From positions 62,001 through 126,000 of the forward strand of contig NZ_JBCDMV010000008.1 in NCBI RefSeq assembly GCF_038433135.1: a stretch of DNA of 64,000 nucleotides, in the 5' to 3' direction. The position numbers and the translations under genes are program-made. The notes beneath the pieces are model-generated. The model did no database searches. It was not told the origin of the DNA and saw nothing but the letters and a program-made list of their open reading frames with translations. Below are positions 1 through 7,772 of the stretch, piece by piece. Each line of letters starts with the position of its first letter. The first letter of the stretch is position 1. The DNA is from Luteococcus sp038433135. Lineage in GTDB: Bacteria; Actinomycetota; Actinomycetes; Propionibacteriales; Propionibacteriaceae.

Positions 1-300
1 GAACTCTTCCTGCCCGGCACCGAGCGCGGTGAACAGCCCTTCACTGGCGCCGTGGTGCCGCAGCGTCACCGCTGCGCCCTGCTGGGTGAACAAGCCCTTG
101 TCGGTGGCCCAGTAGAAGGGGGCGAACTGGATGTTGGGGATGTAGGTCAGGCCAATGGTCGCCTTCAGCGCAGCGCTGCCGCCGGTATCCGGGGCGGGCT
201 GCTGGGCCTGCTGCACCGCCGTCCCGTTGCAGCCGGCGGCGGCCAGCAGGCCGCCGGCTCCCAGACCGAGCATCAGGCGTCGGGTCAGCAGGGTGTCCAT
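1..300 (-). CDS. ABC transporter substrate-binding lipoprotein (NMT1/SsuA-like), C-terminus cut by window edge
   Basis: Only the first 100 codons lie in the window. The N-terminus (MDTLLTRRLMLGLGAGG) is a signal peptide ending in the lipobox LAAAGC, so the protein should be a lipid-anchored extracytoplasmic binding protein. After a Gln/Pro linker the mature part begins with the pattern TIGLTYIPNIQFAPFYWATD, typical of NMT1/THI5-like or SsuA-like solute-binding proteins (thiamine precursor, sulfonate, riboflavin and similar ligands). The ligand cannot be told from this piece. It lies 19 bp downstream of the permease gene on the same strand, so the two are one transporter. The ATPase is presumably beyond the left edge. 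Confidence 0.85.
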   Translation of the reverse strand, partial: MDTLLTRRLMLGLGAGGLLAAAGCNGTAVQQAQQPAPDTGGSAALKATIGLTYIPNIQFAPFYWATDKGLFTQQGAAVTLRHHGASEGLFTALGAGQEEF

Positions 301-319
301 CGGGATTCCTTTCGCAAGG

Positions 320-1123
320 TCAGGCGTCGCGGAGCTGGGCGCCGACGAGCTTGGAGCGGCGCTCCAGGGTGCGGATCGCCGTGTAGATCAGGGAGGCGAC
401 GGTGCACAACAGGATGATGGTGGAGAACATTCCCGCGGTGTCCACCTGGTCACGCTGCACGGTGAGCACCTGGCCGAGCCCCTCACCACCCATCACCATC
501 TCACCCACCACCGCGCCGGTGATGCTCAGGGTGAAACCATTGCGCAGACCGGCCAGGGCGCTGGGGAGGGCGAGCGGCAGTTCGATCCACCACAGGTGCG
601 CCAACCGGCCGGCGCCATCCATCCGGGCGGCGTCCACCACGTCGGGATCCACATGCCGCAACCCCACCAGACTGGTCACCAGGATCGGGAAGAAGACCAT
701 CAACGCGCACAGCACCATCACCCCCAGCAGGCCATAGCCCACCCAGAGCACCAGCAGCGGCGCCAGGGCGATCGCCGGGATGGCCTGGGTGGCGCCCAGG
801 AAGGGGTTGGCGGCTGCGGAGAACCACGTCGACTCGTGGATGGCGACTGCCAGTGGCAGGCCCGCCAGCGCACCGATCAGGCACCCGCCCAGGGCCTCGG
901 CCAGGGTGGTGCCGAGGTAGCCCCAGGTGGCCGGGACGGTCAGGTCCTGCCCCAGACGATGGACGACGGCTGACGGGCTGGGCAGCACGAAAGCCGGCCA
1001 CTGGGCGGCCAGCACCACCACCTGCCACAGCCCGATCAGGACGACCGCCAGCGCCAACGGCGCCACCACGGCCCGGGTCCGGTCGCTCACGCGAGTCAAC
1101 GCTTCAGCAGCAACCGCAGGCAT
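320..1123 (-). CDS. ABC transporter permease, BPD_transp_1 family
   Basis: This is the membrane subunit of the importer whose binding protein follows it. It is about 267 aa with roughly six hydrophobic segments. The cytoplasmic loop DAARMDGAGRLAHLWWIELP is the EAA loop that contacts the ATPase in importers of the SsuC/TauC/ThiX type. I chose ATG at 1123 (MPAVAAEALTRVSD), which overlaps the end of hemQ by 20 bp and implies translational coupling. A GTG at 1090 (VSDRTRAVV) is an alternative; neither has a strong ribosome binding site. Its position directly behind hemQ and hemE makes a shared transcript likely, but a role in heme or metal supply is only inference. Confidence 0.85.
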   Translation of the reverse strand: MPAVAAEALTRVSDRTRAVVAPLALAVVLIGLWQVVVLAAQWPAFVLPSPSAVVHRLGQDLTVPATWGYLGTTLAEALGGCLIGALAGLPLAVAIHESTWFSAAANPFLGATQAIPAIALAPLLVLWVGYGLLGVMVLCALMVFFPILVTSLVGLRHVDPDVVDAARMDGAGRLAHLWWIELPLALPSALAGLRNGFTLSITGAVVGEMVMGGEGLGQVLTVQRDQVDTAGMFSTIILLCTVASLIYTAIRTLERRSKLVGAQLRDA

Positions 1124-1817
1124 CCTCGCGGGGGGTGCCCCAGCTGGCCACGATCTCGGCCAGTTCACGTCGACGACCGGTGTAGAAGGGCTGCTCCTCC
1201 TTCATGTGGCGGCGGGCCTCGGCGGCGCGTAGATCCCGCATCAGGTCGACGGTCTCGTGCAGGGCGTCGCTCTCGAAAGCCAGGATCCACTCGTAGTCAC
1301 CCAGCGCGAAGGAGGAGACGGTGTTGGCCCGCACGCCCGGGTAGGGGGCGGCCATCCGGCCGTGCTCACGCAGCATGGTCTTGCGCTCCTCCTCGGGCAG
1401 CAGGTACCAGTCGATGCTGCGCACGAAGGGGTAGACCACCACGGTCTTCTTGGGAGCCTCACCGGAGAGGAAGGAGGGGATGTGGGCCCGGTTGAACTCG
1501 GCCTGGCGATGCAGCGCCATCTGCGACCAGACGGGAATGAGGGTCTCACCCAGCTCCGTGGCGCGCAGCGCGTGGTAGGCGTCCTGCAGGGTCTCGAAGC
1601 TGGGGGCATGCCACCAGACCATCAGGTCGGCGTCGGCGCGGAAGCCGGCGACGTCATAGAAGCCGCGGATCACCAGGCCCTGGCCGGCTCCGGCCTGCTC
1701 GATCGCCGCCAGCGCCTCGTCGACTGCCTCGGGGCGCACCGGGGTGGTGCGGGCGAAGACCGACCACATGGTGTAGTTCAGTTCGGAGTTGATCTTGTCG
1801 ACGTCCAGGCGTGCCAT
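1104..1817 (-). CDS. hemQ: Coproheme decarboxylase (HemQ/ChdC)
   Basis: This 237-aa protein catalyses the last step of the coproporphyrin-dependent heme pathway, oxidative decarboxylation of coproheme to heme b using peroxide. It is a chlorite-dismutase-fold protein. The segment VVVYPFVRSIDWYLLP carries the catalytic Tyr (Tyr129 here), and the heme-ligand His lies in LREHGRM (His152). The end is unusual in ending DACGCC, with three Cys in the last four residues. The ATG at 1817 has AAGGA about 8 bp upstream. It lies 68 bp behind hemE. In mycobacteria hemY (coproporphyrinogen oxidase) sits between these two genes; it is missing here. Confidence 0.95.
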   Translation of the reverse strand: MARLDVDKINSELNYTMWSVFARTTPVRPEAVDEALAAIEQAGAGQGLVIRGFYDVAGFRADADLMVWWHAPSFETLQDAYHALRATELGETLIPVWSQMALHRQAEFNRAHIPSFLSGEAPKKTVVVYPFVRSIDWYLLPEEERKTMLREHGRMAAPYPGVRANTVSSFALGDYEWILAFESDALHETVDLMRDLRAAEARRHMKEEQPFYTGRRRELAEIVASWGTPREDACGCC

Positions 1818-1885
1818 ATCGATGTCCTTGTCTCGTGCGGCTTGTCTTGTCTTGACGGAGGTCTGTGGCGGTCGGTGGGCCGGGC

Positions 1886-2938
1886 TCAGCAACCGGCGTC
1901 GGCGCGCAGCCCGGGGCCCTCGGTGTGGATGAGTTCGACGATCCGGGTGAGTACCGCCGGGTCGGTCGTGGGCGGCACACCGTGGCCCAGGTTGAAGATG
2001 TGGCCCGGTGCCTTGGCGCCGGCCCGGATCACCTCGCGGACCCGCTCGGCCAGCACCTCCCATGGGGCCAGCAGCAGGGCCGGGTCAAGATTGCCCTGGA
2101 CGGCCTTGGCAGAGCCGATCCGGGTACTGGCGACGTCCAACGGGGTGCGCCAGTCGACACCGACCACGTCGCTGCCGGCCTCGCTCATGGCGCCCAGCAG
2201 CTCGGCAGTACCGACGCCGAAGTGGATGGTGGGCACGTCGCCGGTCAGTGACTGCAGGACCCCGCGGCTGTGCGGCAGCACCCGCTCCCGGTAGTCGCGC
2301 TCGGAGAGGGCCCCCGCCCAGGAGTCGAAGAGTTGCACCGCACGGGCGCCAGCGTCGATCTGCACCTGGAGGAAGGCGCCGGAGATCTGCCCGAGCCGCC
2401 GGCAGAGCTCGTCCCACAGTTCGAGGTCACCGGCCATCATCGACTTGGTCAGGGCGTGGTCCTTGCTGGGGCCGCCCTCCACCAGGTAGCTGGCCAAGGT
2501 GAAGGGGGCGCCGGCGAAGCCGATCAGCGGGGTGGCGCCGAGCTCGTCGACGATGCTGTGGATGGCCTGGGTGACGAATCCGACGTGCCCCGCCTCCAGC
2601 GGCACCAGCTGGTCCAGATCGGCCCGGGTGCGCACCGGGTGGGCGATGACCGGTCCGGTTCCCGCCACGATGTCCAGGTCGACCCCGATCGCCTTGAGCG
2701 GCAGCACGATGTCGGAGAAGAAGATTGCCGCGTCCACCGCGTGCCGGCGCACCGGCTGCAGGGTGATCTCGTGGATCATCTCCGGGTCGGCACAGGCGTC
2801 GAGCATCCGGGTGCCCACCCGCAGCTCGCGGTACTCGGGCAGGGATCGGCCGGCCTGGCGCATGAACCAGACGGGCAGCTGGGTTCCCTGCTGGCGGCGG
2901 GCGGCGGCGACAAGGACGGGCATGGCAGAGTCGGTCAC
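1886..2938 (-). CDS. hemE: Uroporphyrinogen decarboxylase
   Basis: HemE removes four acetate carboxyls from uroporphyrinogen III to give coproporphyrinogen III. The protein is 350 aa, the usual length. The signature PVWFMRQAGRSLPEYR lies at residues 22-37 and holds the substrate-binding Arg residues. Further conserved stretches are FFSDIVLP, GFAGAPFTLASYLVEGG and FNLGHGVPP. The start is GTG at 2938 (VTDSAMPVLVAAARR) with a GGA element just upstream; Met6 is a possible alternative. It is the first gene of the leftward hemE-hemQ-transporter group and is divergent from the DUF3000 gene, with about 105 bp between them holding both promoters. Confidence 0.96.
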   Translation of the reverse strand: MTDSAMPVLVAAARRQQGTQLPVWFMRQAGRSLPEYRELRVGTRMLDACADPEMIHEITLQPVRRHAVDAAIFFSDIVLPLKAIGVDLDIVAGTGPVIAHPVRTRADLDQLVPLEAGHVGFVTQAIHSIVDELGATPLIGFAGAPFTLASYLVEGGPSKDHALTKSMMAGDLELWDELCRRLGQISGAFLQVQIDAGARAVQLFDSWAGALSERDYRERVLPHSRGVLQSLTGDVPTIHFGVGTAELLGAMSEAGSDVVGVDWRTPLDVASTRIGSAKAVQGNLDPALLLAPWEVLAERVREVIRAGAKAPGHIFNLGHGVPPTTDPAVLTRIVELIHTEGPGLRADAGC

Positions 2939-3044
2939 CTTCCGGATTCAACCACAGTCGCCCGGTACAGACACATCGCGGTGAGCGGGGCAGCACATTG
3001 GGCGCGGGCTGCTCCGGCGAGTCTCGGCCGGAGGCGTCGTCCAT

Positions 3045-3656
3045 GTGCATAGGGTCAACGCTGTGAGTGCCCAGCTTCCGCCCGACGCCGACGCGCTGGA
3101 TTTTGCCGCGCTCACCCAGGAGATGGCCTCATATCCCTGGCGACAGGAGGTGGAGGTGGAGTCCATCCCCTCCCCGCAACGCATCGCCCCCTATTCCGCC
3201 GCGATCGCCGCCGACGTGGTCAGCGATGGTGCCGAGCTGGGCAATGGCAGGTTGGTGCTGCTGCACGACCCACAAGGGGTCGAGGCCTGGGAGGGCATCC
3301 ACCGCTGCGTCACCTTCGCCCGGGCCGAGGTGGACTTCTCGATGGTCACCGATCCCCTGCTGGCCGAGGTGGGCTGGTCCTGGCTGACCGATGCCTTGGA
3401 GGCCCACGGCGCACCCTATGCCGCCGCCTCTGGCACGGTCACCGCCGTTTCCAGCCGCTGCTTCGGTGAGATGCGGGACACCCCGGATCGTGCCGAGGTG
3501 GAGATCCGCGCCTCCTGGACCCCGCTGATCGACCACCAGCATGGCATCACCCCACATCTGGCGGCGTGGCAGGATTTGTTGTGCACCACCGCGGGCCTGC
3601 CCGCGCTGCCGGCAGGCATTGTGCTGCTGGGCTCCCGCACCGGAAGGACTCGATGA
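3045..3656 (+). CDS. DUF3000 family protein
   Basis: This is a roughly 200-aa soluble protein of the actinobacterial DUF3000 family, whose function is unknown. It has no signal peptide or membrane segment. Conserved-looking stretches include EMASYPWRQEVEVE, GRLVLLHDPQGVEAWEG and DHQHGITPHLAAWQDLL. The GTG at 3045 is preceded by GGAGG 10 bp upstream; a GTG at 3063 (VSAQLPPDADA) is possible. The stop codon overlaps the ATG of the following RNase D-like gene (ATGA), so the two are translationally coupled. The same pair adjoins hemE and dxs in mycobacteria, which supports the assignment. Confidence 0.85.
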   Translation: MHRVNAVSAQLPPDADALDFAALTQEMASYPWRQEVEVESIPSPQRIAPYSAAIAADVVSDGAELGNGRLVLLHDPQGVEAWEGIHRCVTFARAEVDFSMVTDPLLAEVGWSWLTDALEAHGAPYAAASGTVTAVSSRCFGEMRDTPDRAEVEIRASWTPLIDHQHGITPHLAAWQDLLCTTAGLPALPAGIVLLGSRTGRTR

Positions 3657-4978
3657 CCACGCCCCACCCCGACGCCACCCTCACTGCTGAATCCGTGATT
3701 CCCGATCCCGTCGAGGAGTCCGTCGAGCCTGCGGCCGAGTTGCCCGTGCTCGACGAGCCGGCCGATGGGCTGCCCATCGTGGTGGACACCCCAGCCGCCC
3801 TGGCCGCCAGCATTGCTGCGCTCGCCGCCGGCACCGGCCCCCTGGCCGTGGACGCGGAGCGGGCCCAGGGCTTCCGCTATTCCAACAAGTCCTATCTCTT
3901 CCAGTTCCGCCGGGCCGGCGCCGGAACCCACATCGTCGATCCCACCGCCTTCGAGGGTGACGACGGCACCGCGGATCTCTCCGCGCTGGGCGAGGCAGTG
4001 GCCGACGCGGAGTGGATCATCCACGCCGCCACCCAGGACCTGCCCTGTCTGGTGGAGGCGGGCCTGGTGCCGCGCACCATATTCGACACCGAGCTGGCCG
4101 GTCGCCTGCTAGGGCTGCCCAAGGTGGGGCTGGGGGCGATGATCGAGCAGTTCTTCGGGCTGCGGCTGCTCAAGGAGCATTCCGCGGCGGACTGGTCGCG
4201 TCGCCCGTTGCCCGACGAGTGGATCAACTATGCCGCGCTCGACGTGGAACTGCTGGTGGAGCTGCGTGACCGGATGGCCGAGGAATTGCAGCGGGCTGGC
4301 AAGCACGAATGGGCCCGTCAGGAATTTGCCTGGCTGGTGGAGCGCTGCACCGACGAGCCTCGCGTGCGGGGGGATCGCTGGCGCCGCACCAATGGCATGC
4401 ACCAGGTGCGTTCGGCGCTGGGACTGGCCGTGGTGCGGGAACTGTGGACGGTGCGCGACGAGCTTGCCGCCAAGTTGGACAAGGCACCGGGCCGCCTGGT
4501 GCAGGATGCCGCGATCTGCGAGCTGGCCGCCCTGGCCGCCAGCACCAAGCCGGCGCATGTGCCCAGCAAGGACGAGCTGCGCCGGGTCAACGGCTTCAAG
4601 CGCCGCGCCGCCCGGCAGTACGAGAACAACTGGCTGATCGCGTTGGAGCGGGTGGCGCAGCTGGGGCCCAAGCAGTTGCCCAGCCTGCGGGTGGCTCCGG
4701 ACGGGCCTCCCCCGCCGCGTAGCTGGGACCGGCGCTTTCCCGAGGCCTACGCCCGCTGGAACCGGGTGCGTCCGGCCACCCAGCAGCTGGCCGTGACCCT
4801 GGGGCTGCCGCCGGAGAACCTGGTCAGCCCCGACACCCTGCGTCGGATCACCTTCGAGCCGCCGTCGCCGCTCACCCCCCAGGCCGTCGACGCGGCCCTG
4901 ACCGAGCTGGGAGCCCGTCCCTGGCAGCGGGAATTCCTGGTTCCGGTGCTCTGCCGACTCTTCCCCGAACCGGCCTGA
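3653..4978 (+). CDS. Ribonuclease D-like 3'-5' exonuclease with HRDC domain
   Basis: The 441-aa protein has a DEDD-type 3'-5' exonuclease domain (about residues 40-215) and an HRDC domain (about residues 235-315), the layout of RNase D, which trims tRNA and small RNA 3' ends. Exo I is LAVDAERAQGFRY (the DxE acids), exo II includes WIIHAATQDLPCL, and the late motif is WINYAALDVELLVEL. The ATG at 3653 overlaps the preceding stop and follows GGAAGGACTCG, a good ribosome binding site. The first 40 residues are acidic and Pro-rich. A palindromic repeat element begins right after the stop. Confidence 0.9.
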   Translation: MTTPHPDATLTAESVIPDPVEESVEPAAELPVLDEPADGLPIVVDTPAALAASIAALAAGTGPLAVDAERAQGFRYSNKSYLFQFRRAGAGTHIVDPTAFEGDDGTADLSALGEAVADAEWIIHAATQDLPCLVEAGLVPRTIFDTELAGRLLGLPKVGLGAMIEQFFGLRLLKEHSAADWSRRPLPDEWINYAALDVELLVELRDRMAEELQRAGKHEWARQEFAWLVERCTDEPRVRGDRWRRTNGMHQVRSALGLAVVRELWTVRDELAAKLDKAPGRLVQDAAICELAALAASTKPAHVPSKDELRRVNGFKRRAARQYENNWLIALERVAQLGPKQLPSLRVAPDGPPPPRSWDRRFPEAYARWNRVRPATQQLAVTLGLPPENLVSPDTLRRITFEPPSPLTPQAVDAALTELGARPWQREFLVPVLCRLFPEPA

Positions 4979-5052
4979 GGCCTCGACAGGCTCGGCCACC
5001 TTGGTGTCGTTGCGCGGGGACGTCACCACGGTCCCCGAGCCCGTCGAGGGGT
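4979..5052. repeat. Palindromic intergenic element, copy A
   Basis: The left arm CCTCGACAGGCTCGGCCA (4981-4998) and right arm CCCCGAGCCCGTCGAGGGG (about 5033-5051) are near inverted repeats about 35 bp apart. The element starts directly after the rnd stop codon and lies between convergent genes (rnd and dxs), so it may also act as a terminator-like hairpin. Related copies occur near 34.0, 34.9, 37.5, 44.6 and 58.9 kb and inside sepH. Confidence 0.8.
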
Positions 5053-5067
5053 GCTGCGGGCGCCTGA

Positions 5068-7002
5068 CTAGCGGGGTTGCTCGAAATTGGGCACGGCTCG
5101 GGTGGCGTCGCCGGAGAGGCTCACGTCGCTGCTGCCGGCCAGGTAGCAGCCCAGCACCTCGCGGGCGATGTCCTGCCCGGTCAGTCCGTGGTCGGCCAGC
5201 ACCTCGTTGCGGCTGGCGTGGGGCAGGAATTCCTGCGGGATGCCGAAGCACATCAGCGGGGTCTGCACCCGCATCCGGTGCATCTCTTCGGAGAGGTGGC
5301 TGCCGGTGCCACCCACCACCATCGAGTCCTCGATGTTGACGACCAGTCGGTGCTGCGCGGCCAGATCCACCAGCGACGGGTTGACGGGCAGCGACCACAC
5401 CGGGTCGATCACGCTGGCACGCACCCCCTGCCGGCCCAAGCGCTCGGCGACGTCCAGCGCCAGGCCCATGAACTGGCCATGACCCACCACCAGCACCTGG
5501 CTGTCCTCACTGATCCGCAGCAGGTCCATCCCATCCAGGGAACGGATCGCGGGGATCGGGTCGGGCAGGCGCTCCTTGGACCAGCGCACCACGGTGGGGG
5601 CGTCGTCCACCCCGATCGCGGTCTCCAGTGCCTCCTCCATCCGCTGCCGGTCACGGGGCGAGGCCAGTCGCAGCCCGGGCACCAGCCCGCAGATCGAGAC
5701 ATCCCACATGCCGTTGTGGCTGGCCCCGTCGGTGCCGGTGACGCCCGCCCGATCCAGGCAGAAGGTGACGCCCTGCTTGTGCAGTGCCACGTCCATCAGC
5801 ATCTGGTCGAAGCCGCGGTTCAGGAAGGTGGAGTAGACGGCAACCACCGGGTGCAGACCACCCGCGGCCAGGCCTGCGGCGGAGGTGATGGCGTGCTGCT
5901 CGGCGATGCCGACGTCGAAGACCCGATCCGGGAAGACCTGGCTGAACCGAGCCAGCCCCACCGGGTGCAGCATGGCCGCGGTGATCGCCACCAGCTCGGG
6001 GTGCTTGTCGCCCAGCTTCACCATGTGGTCGCTGAAGGCATCGGTCCAGGTGGCCTGGACGCTGGCGGACAGCGGCTCCCCGGTCAGCTCGTTGATCTTG
6101 CCGACGGCGTGGAAGCGATCCTCCTCATTGTCCTCGGCGAACTTGAAGCCCCGGCCTTTCTGGGTGATGGTGTGCACCAGCACCGGGCCCCCGAAGCCCT
6201 TGGCCTGCTCCAGGGCACGCTCCACCGCATCCTCGTCGTGGCCGTCGATCGGGCCCAGGTACTTGATCCCCAGGTCGCTGAACATGCCCTGCGGCGCCAG
6301 CACATCCTTCAGCCCGGTCTTCATGCCGTGCAGCAGGTCATAGGCGGGCTTGCCCACCACGGGAGTCTTGTTGATGCTGCGCTTGGCCACGCCCAGGGCC
6401 TGCTCATAGCGACGATCGGTGCGCATCCCGGCCAGGTGGGTGGCCAGGCCGCCCACCGTCGGGGTGTAGGAACGGCCGTTGTCGTTGACCACCACCACCA
6501 GCTTCAGGTCGTCCTGCACGGCGATGCTGTTCAACGCCTCCCAGCACATGCCGCCGGTCAGGGCACCGTCACCCACCAGCACCACCACCGTGCGATCCTC
6601 ACCGCGCAGCCGGAAGGCCTTGGCCAGCCCCTCGCCCCAGCTGAGCGAGGTGGAGGCGTGCGAATTCTCCACCCAGTCGTGCTCGCTCTCCTCCCGCGAC
6701 GGGTAGCCGGACAGCCCACCCTTCTGACGCAGGCCATCGAAGTCCCCCGCCCGGCCGGTGAGGATCTTGTGCACATAGCTCTGGTGGCCCGTGTCGAAGA
6801 TCAGCGGATCGTGCGGCGAGTCGAAAACCCGGTGCATCGCGATGGTCAGCTCCACGACGCCCAGGTTTGGCCCCAGATGCCCGCCGGTACGACTCACATT
6901 GGTCACCAGGAAGGCGCGGATCTCACGCGCGAGCTCGTCGAGCTGTTCACGGGTGAGTGCCCTGAGATCGCTGGGCCGGGTGATTTGTTCCAACAAAGCC
7001 AT
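5068..7002 (-). CDS. dxs: 1-deoxy-D-xylulose-5-phosphate synthase
   Basis: DXS condenses pyruvate and glyceraldehyde 3-phosphate to DXP, the entry of the MEP isoprenoid pathway, which also feeds thiamine and pyridoxal synthesis in many bacteria. The 644-aa length fits. Visible motifs are FDTGHQSYVHKILTGR, the thiamine-diphosphate motif VVLVGDGALTGGMCWEALN, and in the transketolase-type pyrimidine domain DVGIAEQHAITSAAGLAAGG. The C-terminal transketolase domain runs from about residue 490. I chose ATG at 7002 (MALLEQITRPSDLRAL) with AGGA 8-9 bp upstream, which matches the usual family N-terminus. It is convergent with the RNase D gene. Confidence 0.96.
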   Translation of the reverse strand: MALLEQITRPSDLRALTREQLDELAREIRAFLVTNVSRTGGHLGPNLGVVELTIAMHRVFDSPHDPLIFDTGHQSYVHKILTGRAGDFDGLRQKGGLSGYPSREESEHDWVENSHASTSLSWGEGLAKAFRLRGEDRTVVVLVGDGALTGGMCWEALNSIAVQDDLKLVVVVNDNGRSYTPTVGGLATHLAGMRTDRRYEQALGVAKRSINKTPVVGKPAYDLLHGMKTGLKDVLAPQGMFSDLGIKYLGPIDGHDEDAVERALEQAKGFGGPVLVHTITQKGRGFKFAEDNEEDRFHAVGKINELTGEPLSASVQATWTDAFSDHMVKLGDKHPELVAITAAMLHPVGLARFSQVFPDRVFDVGIAEQHAITSAAGLAAGGLHPVVAVYSTFLNRGFDQMLMDVALHKQGVTFCLDRAGVTGTDGASHNGMWDVSICGLVPGLRLASPRDRQRMEEALETAIGVDDAPTVVRWSKERLPDPIPAIRSLDGMDLLRISEDSQVLVVGHGQFMGLALDVAERLGRQGVRASVIDPVWSLPVNPSLVDLAAQHRLVVNIEDSMVVGGTGSHLSEEMHRMRVQTPLMCFGIPQEFLPHASRNEVLADHGLTGQDIAREVLGCYLAGSSDVSLSGDATRAVPNFEQPR

Positions 7003-7054
7003 GAGAAACATCCTAGGGCCGTTGGCCAAGTTCACGGCCTCAACCGGCTGGAAG

Positions 7055-7564
7055 TCAGAGTTTGCGCAGGAAGATTCGCCCCCGTAGTGCCTCCTCCACC
7101 AGCATCACGGCTCGCCGTACTCGTACCAGCCGTGCCCCCTCGGTCTGGATCGCCTCCGCGGCCTGGTCCAGCACCGCATGGTCGACGTACTCCCCCAGGC
7201 TCGGCCGGGTTGTCGCCAGGGCCTGCCGCGACGAGCGGATCTGCCCCTCCACGAATTCCGCGGCAAAGCGGGCCAGCACGACGGGGTGGCGCCGCAGCAC
7301 CGGGTAGCCGCGGTAGTCGGCCGGGCACTGGTCCAACAGCCAGCCGATGGCGCTGGCCTCCCAGTCCGGGGCGCCCGGCGGCAACACCTCGGTGGGCCAG
7401 CCCGGCGGCACATAGATACGCTCCGGGGCCGCCCCGGCTCGGCGCTCGCCCGAATCGGGCACGATCCGCAGTGAACCGCCGGAGTGGAATTCCTGCGGGC
7501 CCGGCCGACCGCTGGCCTGCTCGCGCGGCGGACGGTCCTGGTACTGCCTGAAGGCCACCGACAT
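7055..7564 (-). CDS. Conserved hypothetical protein under a LexA-type operator
   Basis: I recognise this 169-aa protein only as a conserved actinobacterial type without a known function. It has no signal peptide and no membrane segment. The middle contains ERIYVPPGWPTEVLPPGAPD followed by WLLDQCPADYRGYPVLRRHP, and the C-terminus is an Arg-rich helix (VRRAVMLVEEALRGRIFLRKL region). The ATG at 7564 has a strong AAGGAG 7 bp upstream. Immediately before the ribosome binding site is a near-consensus actinobacterial SOS box, so LexA control of this gene is likely. It lies just upstream of dxs on the same strand, about 50 bp away. Confidence 0.8.
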   Translation of the reverse strand: MSVAFRQYQDRPPREQASGRPGPQEFHSGGSLRIVPDSGERRAGAAPERIYVPPGWPTEVLPPGAPDWEASAIGWLLDQCPADYRGYPVLRRHPVVLARFAAEFVEGQIRSSRQALATTRPSLGEYVDHAVLDQAAEAIQTEGARLVRVRRAVMLVEEALRGRIFLRKL

Positions 7565-7575
7565 GTCGCACTCCT

Positions 7576-7620
7576 TCGAATATGTGTTCGATGATAGGTG
7601 TGGGGTGTTGCCCGGTGCAA
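7576..7620 (-). promoter_or_regulatory. Promoter with overlapping LexA (SOS) box
   Basis: Read on the minus strand, a -35 TTGCAC (7615-7620) and -10 TATCAT (7591-7596) are 18 bp apart. The box 7576-7591 (plus strand TCGAATATGTGTTCGA) matches the consensus TCGAAC-N4-GTTCGA at 11 of 12 defined positions. It begins at the last base of the -10, so it covers the expected start site; a bound repressor would block transcription of the 169-aa gene. Confidence 0.8.
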
Positions 7621-7724
7621 TGCCCGTGGCCCTCCCCCACCGCCTCGAACACTGCCAGTCGCCTCTGACATTTTTTCGCAAACCTGTTCGACGAGGGACT
7701 CCTGCGTCCCCCGAACGTGCAACA

Positions 7725-7753
7725 GCGCCCGCCCCGGAGACCGGGACGGGCGC
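7725..7753 (-). terminator. Stem-loop terminator after the lipoprotein gene
   Basis: A 13-bp stem (GCGCCCGCCCCGG paired with CCGGGACGGGCGC, one G-T) closes a 3-base loop. It lies about 20 bp beyond the stop of the lipoprotein gene at 7773. Confidence 0.75.
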
Positions 7754-7772
7754 CGAACGCCTCGTCAGGGAA

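Noticed and set aside
5077..7551. Long plus-strand open frame opposite dxs
   Set aside because: The composition (Gln, His, Gly, Val-rich) is that of an antisense shadow, and it runs through two unrelated genes.
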